DNA of 64,000 bases, from assembly GCF_006717075.1 (NCBI RefSeq), contig NZ_VFQC01000001.1:1659501-1723500 (forward strand), written 5' to 3'. The notes under the pieces are model-generated. The model saw nothing but the letters and a program-made list of their open reading frames with translations, was not told the DNA's origin and did not search any database. Shown here piece by piece: positions 59,400 through 64,000 of the stretch; position 1 is the first letter of the stretch; the number at the start of each line of letters is the position of its first letter. The translations under genes and the position numbers were made by a program. This DNA is from Haloactinospora alba (GTDB lineage: Bacteria; Actinomycetota; Actinomycetes; Streptosporangiales; Streptosporangiaceae).

Positions 59400-59786
59400 A
59401 TGGAGATCGAAACCACATCCACACCCGTGTTCCGCTACGCAGCCGTCACGTTCGACTGTCCGGATCCGGCCGAGCTGGCTCGCTTCTACGGTGACGCCCT
59501 CGGTCTTCCCGCCGCCTACTCCAGTGACCACTTCGTCCTGCTCGCCCAGGAGAACGCGGCCGGGCTGGGGTTCAACCGCCAGGAGAACTACCGGCGCCCG
59601 ACCTGGCCCGACCCCACCCAGGGAAAACAGGCCCACATCGAACTGGGCGTGGACGACCTGGACACCGCGCAAACCCATCTGGTGGGGCGGGGCGCAACCG
59701 TGCCCCACCAGCAGCCCGACCCCGACCGGTGGAGAGTCCTGCTGGACCCGGCCGGCCATCCGTTCTGCATCTCCACCCTGGTCTGA
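59400..59786 (+). CDS. VOC superfamily protein (glyoxalase-like_6 type)
   Basis: 128 residues: RYAAVTFDCPDPAELARFYG at the start, HIELGVDDLDTAQTHLVGRG in the second half and VLLDPAGHPFCISTLV at the end. This is the actinobacterial glyoxalase-like subfamily of unknown substrate. Confidence 0.88.
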   Translation: MEIETTSTPVFRYAAVTFDCPDPAELARFYGDALGLPAAYSSDHFVLLAQENAAGLGFNRQENYRRPTWPDPTQGKQAHIELGVDDLDTAQTHLVGRGATVPHQQPDPDRWRVLLDPAGHPFCISTLV

Positions 59787-59853
59787 GCGGAGGTCTAGAG
59801 ACTCCCGCGACGTGTGGGCAAGCTTCCGCGCGCGTGAGTACGGTTCCGGTTCC

Positions 59854-60834
59854 TCACCTGGTGAGTCTGCGTCCCAGATGATGCAGCCGACGCGTGACCT
59901 CACTGGGGGCGTCGATGGTGAACTCGGCGCCGAGAGCGGCGATCACGGCAACGTACTGGGTCACCAGCTCCGGCGAGTCGGCACTCAGCCGGACGGTGGA
60001 GCACTCGGGGCCGTGGTCGTCGACCTCTCCGGGGATGGGACCGAAGACACCGGCGCGTACGGCGTCAGCGGACAGTCCGACAGTCATACGCGCCGTGTAG
60101 AGGTAGGAGGCGTTCGCGAACGAGCGGGTGAGGTAACTGGCCGCGTCCGGGGCGGGCAGTTCACGTGGTGGGTTGCGATGGTGGGTGCGGACGGGGGCGC
60201 GGATCCGGTCCACCCGGAAGGTACGCCAGTCGTCACGGCTCGGGTCGTAGCCGAGCAGGTACCAGAGGGCGTGAACGGTGACCAGGCTGTGCGGCTCGAC
60301 CCGACGGGTGGTCTCCTGACCACGGCGGTCGCGGTAGTCGAAGGAAACGTTCTCCCGGTCACGGCTGCATGCGGCCAGCGTGGCCAGCACGGCGGGGTCC
60401 ACCGGCGGTGTGTCGTGTTTTCTCGGCACGGCGGTGGTGGCGGCGGTGAGGGCGGACAGCCGGGAACGCAGGCGGTTCGGGAGCATCTGTTCGATCTTGG
60501 CGAGTGCCCGCACGGAGCTCTCCTCGATGCCAGAGAGGGTGTCACCCGTGGCGCCCACCAACCCGACGATGACGGCGACCGCCTCGTCGTCGGTCAACAG
60601 CAGAGGCGGCAGGTTCGTCCCGGGGGTCAACCGGTACCCGCCGGTGGCCCCGGTCAGACCGACCACCGGATAGTCGAGTGCGCGCAACCGGTCGACATCG
60701 CGGCGCACCGTTCGCTCTGTCACACCGAGCCGTTCCGCGAGCTCGTTTCCGGACCATACGCGCCGACTCTGCAGCAGGGACAACAGCCGCAGCATCCGTT
60801 CGGGTGTGTCCCTGCGTGTTGGATCTGCGCCCAT
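59854..60834 (-). CDS. WYL-domain transcriptional regulator
   Basis: 326 residues from the ATG at 60834. Winged HTH (MLRLLSLLQSRRVWSGNELA, VTERTVRRDVDRLRALDYPV), then the WYL domain (LWYLLGYDPSRDDWRTFRVD) and WCX (TVRLSADSPELVTQYVAVIA). It is the second WYL regulator in the window (the other is at 35475). It is divergent from the flavoenzyme gene at 60897 across a sharp inverted repeat, its likely binding site. Confidence 0.93.
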   Translation of the reverse strand: MGADPTRRDTPERMLRLLSLLQSRRVWSGNELAERLGVTERTVRRDVDRLRALDYPVVGLTGATGGYRLTPGTNLPPLLLTDDEAVAVIVGLVGATGDTLSGIEESSVRALAKIEQMLPNRLRSRLSALTAATTAVPRKHDTPPVDPAVLATLAACSRDRENVSFDYRDRRGQETTRRVEPHSLVTVHALWYLLGYDPSRDDWRTFRVDRIRAPVRTHHRNPPRELPAPDAASYLTRSFANASYLYTARMTVGLSADAVRAGVFGPIPGEVDDHGPECSTVRLSADSPELVTQYVAVIAALGAEFTIDAPSEVTRRLHHLGRRLTR

Positions 60835-60852
60835 GAGTTCCACGGTGACACA

Positions 60853-60879
60853 CCTTCCGGACAGGCAATGTCCGGAAGG
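60853..60879. promoter_or_regulatory. WYL-regulator operator CCTTCCGGACA-N5-TGTCCGGAAGG
   Basis: Eleven-base perfect arms with a GGCAA spacer, between the divergent WYL regulator and flavoenzyme genes. A further half-site CCTTCCGG occurs at 60888-60895, just before the flavoenzyme start. Confidence 0.8.
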
Positions 60880-60896
60880 GTTCCTAGCCTTCCGGC

Positions 60897-62288
60897 ATGG
60901 TTGACACGACACGAGACATGCTCACCGCCTCGGAAACACTGTCCCGTCACGTCCGCGGCCGTGTGAGAACACCGGGCCCGGACGGTGGCGACACGGCCGG
61001 GAACGGGTTCCAGCTGCTCGCCCCCCACCGCCCCACGACGGTCGTCGAGGCAGCCGGTCCTGGGGACGTGGGTGCCGCCGTCGGGTTCGCGGCCGACCAC
61101 GGCTGCCGCGTAGCGGTGCAGGCGACCGGCCACGGCCGGGGTACCGCCATGCGGGGCGGCGTACTGATCGACACGCACCGCCTGTGCGGAGTCCGGGTGG
61201 ATCCGCACAGGCGCAGCGCGTGGGTCGAGGCCGGCACACGTTGGCAGCACGTCATCGATGCCGCTGCTCCCTACGGGTTGGCGCCGCTGTCCGGAAGCTT
61301 CCCCGGCGTTGGCGCAGTGTCCTACACGTTGGGTGGAGGGGTGGGGTTGTTGGCTCGCCGGTACGGGTTCGCCGCGGACCATGTGACCCGCCTTGAGGTC
61401 GTGACCGCTACGGGGAGGTCCCTTCGGGTGAGCGCGCACGAGGAACCGGACCTGTTCTGGGCGTTGCGCGGCGGCGGGGGGAGCTTCGGCATCGTCACCG
61501 GTATGGAGATCTCCCTGGTGCCGGTGGAGCGCATCTACGGTGGCGCCCTGTTCTTCGACGTCGACCGGACGCCCGGCGTGCTGGACGGCTGGTGTGAGTG
61601 GACGAGCACGGTTCCCGAGGAGATGACCTCCGCGGCCACGGTACTGCCGTTCCCGGACCTGCCCACGGTTCCGGAGCCGTTGCGTGGCCGGCACGTGGCG
61701 CAGCTACAGGTGAGCTACGTCGGCTCCACGGAGTCAGGGAAACGACTCGTGGAGCCGCTGCGCGGACTCGGCCCGGTCCTGCGCGACACGTTGCGGGAAC
61801 TTCCCTACTCCGAGTCGGCGACCGTGTTCGACGAGCCCGACCAGCCACACGCCTACCGGGGGGAGAACATACTGCTCGACGGGCCCGACCGGCAGGAGCT
61901 GTCCACGTTGCTGCAGCGGACCGGCCCCTCGGCCCCTGCCATGTGCGTGGTCGGGATCCGACACCTCGGCGGTGCGCTCGGCCGGACACCATGGGTGCCC
62001 AACGCTGTCGGCCACCGGAACGCCGCCTACTCCCTGGGCGTCCTGTCTCCGGTGGAGTCGGGGAACGAGGACAGCGTCCGCGGGATCCACCGGAGACTCC
62101 TCGCGCTGTTCGCCCCCCGCACACTCGGGCGTTCACTCAACTTCACCTTCGGTGGACTCGGCGCTGACCAGGTGCGCTCGGCGTTCGCTCCTGCTGACTA
62201 CCAGCGGCTCCGCCGGATCAGGGCCGGTGTTGACCCGACCGGACTGTTCCACGTTGCCCATCCGATCCCGCCGCAGGAAAGCGGGTAG
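60897..62288 (+). CDS. FAD-linked oxidase (berberine-bridge type)
   Basis: 463 residues. The PCMH-type FAD-binding domain is clear: RPTTVVEAAGPGDVGAAVGF, VQATGHGRGTAMRGGVLID (with the FAD-linking His position), LSGSFPGVGAVSYTLGGGVG and WALRGGGGSFGIVTGMEI. The C-terminal BBE motif (YQRLRRIRAGVDPTGLFHVA) is present. It oxidises an unknown substrate with O2. It is presumably regulated by the divergent WYL protein. Confidence 0.92.
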   Translation: MVDTTRDMLTASETLSRHVRGRVRTPGPDGGDTAGNGFQLLAPHRPTTVVEAAGPGDVGAAVGFAADHGCRVAVQATGHGRGTAMRGGVLIDTHRLCGVRVDPHRRSAWVEAGTRWQHVIDAAAPYGLAPLSGSFPGVGAVSYTLGGGVGLLARRYGFAADHVTRLEVVTATGRSLRVSAHEEPDLFWALRGGGGSFGIVTGMEISLVPVERIYGGALFFDVDRTPGVLDGWCEWTSTVPEEMTSAATVLPFPDLPTVPEPLRGRHVAQLQVSYVGSTESGKRLVEPLRGLGPVLRDTLRELPYSESATVFDEPDQPHAYRGENILLDGPDRQELSTLLQRTGPSAPAMCVVGIRHLGGALGRTPWVPNAVGHRNAAYSLGVLSPVESGNEDSVRGIHRRLLALFAPRTLGRSLNFTFGGLGADQVRSAFAPADYQRLRRIRAGVDPTGLFHVAHPIPPQESG

Positions 62289-62553
62289 GGCCCTCCCGGG
62301 TTCGGGCCTGTCCGATGGGCGCTTGTGTTGGCTGCGCCTCGCTTGGCACCGCTCCTCGGCCGTGCCCGCTGCGGCCCTGGAGGTGCCGCTCGTGGCGGAC
62401 AGCGCCCGTCGCACAGGGCCCGGCCGGGACACGTCGCCCAAGGGGCGCGGAGGCGGGGCACGTACGGTACGGCGCGCGGTGCTCGGGGTGCGTGGCGTTT
62501 CCGCTTTTTCCTGCGACGATTCCGCCACGGGACACCGTTGCCGAGGGGGAGTT

Positions 62554-63108
62554 ATGTTCGTCGCGGAGTTGGGGTCGTCGTGGGAGAAACTGGGGTTGGT
62601 GCTGGTGAGTGCACCGGTCGCCTACCTGGCCCTTATCGCGTTCTCCCGGTTGGCGGGGTTGCGTTCGTTCTCCCAGATGACCAACTTCGACCTGGCGGCG
62701 ACGGTGGCGTTCGGGTCGATGCTGGCGACGACGGCGGTGAGCACGGAGGTCTCCCTGGTGCAGGGTGGTCTCGCTCTGGCGGTGCTGTTCGGTGTGCAGG
62801 CTCTGACGGCCCGGGTGCGTCGCTACAAGTCGTTCGAATGGATCTTCGACAACCGTCCGCTGCTGCTGATGCGGGGAACGGAGATGCTGCCGCAGAACAT
62901 TCGCCGGGCGAAGGTGACCGAGAGCGATATCCGCGCGAAACTGCGACTGGCCGGTGTCACGCATCTGGGACAGGTGGATGCCGTGGTGCTGGAAACGACG
63001 GGGGATGTGTCGGTGCTGTTGAAGGATCCGGAGGGTCGCCCGCTGGATCCGGCACTGCTGTCCACTGTCGACTGCGGAGACGACCCCTCCCGTGTTAAGG
63101 CGACGTAG
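62554..63108 (+). CDS. DUF421 (YetF-like) membrane protein
   Basis: 184 residues from the ATG at 62554 with GAGGGGGAG upstream. Three N-terminal membrane segments; then the conserved RSFSQMTNFDLAATVAFGSM, and the cytoplasmic DUF421 domain (EWIFDNRPLLLMRGTEMLPQ, NIRRAKVTESDIRAKLRLAG, VDAVVLETTGDVSVL). The function is unknown. The 265 bp before it hold no gene. Confidence 0.9.
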   Translation: MFVAELGSSWEKLGLVLVSAPVAYLALIAFSRLAGLRSFSQMTNFDLAATVAFGSMLATTAVSTEVSLVQGGLALAVLFGVQALTARVRRYKSFEWIFDNRPLLLMRGTEMLPQNIRRAKVTESDIRAKLRLAGVTHLGQVDAVVLETTGDVSVLLKDPEGRPLDPALLSTVDCGDDPSRVKAT

Positions 63109-63111
63109 CCA

Positions 63112-63135
63112 CCCGGCGCGGGCCACACCGCCGGG
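63112..63135. terminator. Short hairpin between convergent genes
   Basis: CCCGGCG (63112-63118) pairs with CGCCGGG (63129-63135), between the DUF421 and aconitase genes, whose ends are 43 bp apart. Confidence 0.5.
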
Positions 63136-63151
63136 AATGCTGCGTGTTCCG

Positions 63152-64000
63152 CTAACCCAGCTCCCTCGCGAGCATGGGGATCTGCCCTCCCGCGAGAACC
63201 GAGGCGGTCTGGGCGGGGGACAGGTTGTGGCGCAGCAGGTACTGATCTCCCTTCGTCGTGTTGCGCACCGTCAGTTCCGAACCGGTGGGTAGTGAGTCCC
63301 GCAGGTTCTCCAGCACCAGGATGTCGCCGTTCTCGATCCGCTCGTAGTCCGCCGCCTGGGTGAACTCCAGCGCCAGCACTCCGAAGTTGGCCAGGTTCTG
63401 CCAGTGGATCCGGGCGAACGATTTGGCCACCACCGCCCGCAGACCGAGGTAGCGGGGAGCTATCGCGGCGTGTTCCCGCGAGGAACCCTGCCCGTAGTTC
63501 TCCCCTCCGACAACGATGTGCCCCGACCCGTGCGAAAGCTCCCGCGCCCGTTTCGGGTAGCTCTCGTCGATCTGGGTGAACGTGAACTCGGCGAGTTCGG
63601 GAATGTTCGACCGGAACGGAAGGGCGCGGGCGCCGGCCGGCGATATCTCGTCGGTGGAGATGTTGTCGCCGACCTTGAGCAGAACCGGCGCCTCGATCCG
63701 TTCCGGAAGCGGTGGGAAGTCGGGAAGGGCGGAGATGTTGGGGCCCTTGACGAGTTCCTCGTTCTGGGCCTCCTCCGGTGGGAGGGGCGCCACCAGCATC
63801 GTGGTGTTGACACTGGCGTCGCGCGGCAGGTCCAGCCTGGGGTGGGCCATCTCGACCTTGTCGGCGAAGTCGCGCGGGTCGGTAACGACGCCGGTGAGTG
63901 CGGAGGCGGCCGCCGTCTCCGGGGAGCACAGCCACACCGCGTCCTCCCGCGTACCGGAACGTCCGGGGAAGTTCCGCGGGAAGGTACGCAGGGAGTTCCG
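63152..64000 (-). CDS. Aconitate hydratase, C-terminal part (gene runs off the window)
   Basis: 283 codons are visible, open to the last base. It isomerises citrate and isocitrate in the TCA cycle. The mitochondrial-type swivel domain is clear: [60 protein letters not shown]. The upstream end ([20 protein letters not shown]) precedes the junction with the Fe-S domain, which is outside. The SREHAA loop is a substrate-binding element. Confidence 0.93.
   Translation of the reverse strand, partial: RNSLRTFPRNFPGRSGTREDAVWLCSPETAAASALTGVVTDPRDFADKVEMAHPRLDLPRDASVNTTMLVAPLPPEEAQNEELVKGPNISALPDFPPLPERIEAPVLLKVGDNISTDEISPAGARALPFRSNIPELAEFTFTQIDESYPKRARELSHGSGHIVVGGENYGQGSSREHAAIAPRYLGLRAVVAKSFARIHWQNLANFGVLALEFTQAADYERIENGDILVLENLRDSLPTGSELTVRNTTKGDQYLLRHNLSPAQTASVLAGGQIPMLARELG

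Noticed and set aside
62315-62540. Possible gene or RNA between the flavoenzyme and DUF421 genes
   Set aside because: GC-rich frames on several phases but no recognisable protein and no conserved RNA structure that I can see.
1-64000. tRNA, rRNA, CRISPR arrays, biosynthetic megasynthases
   Set aside because: I looked for cloverleaf-like segments, regular spaced repeats and modular synthase motifs and found none.

Overview
This 64 kb window is high-GC (by eye about two-thirds G+C), dense in genes, and uses many GTG/TTG starts. Its families (SoxR with oxidoreductase target, MocR, WYL regulators, DUF2252, DUF5996, DUF3592, DUF5134, actinobacterial Tn3-type resolvases) point to a filamentous or related actinomycete, plausibly Nocardiopsaceae/Streptosporangiales. 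The genus is a guess. I saw no rRNA or tRNA gene and no CRISPR array.

Layout. 0-4 kb: a partial, catalytically degenerate acyl-CoA-synthetase-like gene, a resolvase remnant, a divergent NmrA-type oxidoreductase/AraC regulator pair and a Tn3 transposase scrap. 4-7.2 kb: a maltose-type ABC importer operon (lipoprotein plus two permeases) with operator-like palindromes upstream; related half-sites recur upstream of a secreted alpha-amylase at 44.5 kb, suggesting one alpha-glucan regulon. 7.0-7.8 kb: a 371-bp tandem duplication over the 3' ends of the last permease gene and a convergent secreted-protein gene. 9-13.5 kb: SMI1/KNR4 protein, peptide deformylase, DUF3592, hydrolase, hypothetical and VOC genes. 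13.6-15.1 kb: a Tn3 remnant and a PCD-like/VOC fusion between diverged repeats. 15.1-16.8 kb: SoxR and a quinone oxidoreductase with a SoxR-like box in its promoter. 17-20.6 kb: methyltransferase, broken XRE regulator, an ArsR/CDF metal-efflux operon with a double palindromic operator, and a decayed amine oxidase. 20.9-24 kb: DUF2252 gene and a broken TnpB.

24-30 kb: a PEP-synthase/rifampin-phosphotransferase-like gene split by a frameshift lying exactly on a heptanucleotide repeat; an SGNH hydrolase gene interrupted by an apparently intact IS3-family element; and a TetR gene with a double operator. 30-35.4 kb is a mobile-element graveyard (serine resolvase, adenine methylase, IstB, Tn3 transposase and tyrosine recombinase remnants) carrying a few intact cargo genes, including a small HTH/membrane-protein pair. 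35.4-43 kb: WYL regulator with uracil-DNA glycosylase, DUF5134, hemerythrin, TetR/MBL operon, DUF1697, truncated GNAT, and a two-gene hypothetical/membrane operon. 43-47 kb is gene-poor apart from the amylase.

47-64 kb: a dehalogenase-like hydrolase with paired operators beside a truncated regulator, DUF5996, a flavin-split-barrel/hemerythrin fusion, an MFS/NmrA operon divergent from a MarR gene, a zinc alcohol (formaldehyde-type) dehydrogenase, an amidase pseudogene, a MocR/EamA pair whose start codons overlap head to head, a VOC gene, a WYL regulator divergent from a berberine-bridge-type flavoenzyme across an 11-bp inverted repeat, DUF421, and the 3' part of an aconitase gene leaving the window. 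A recurrent theme is divergent regulator-enzyme pairs with visible palindromic operators, interspersed with decaying accessory genes.
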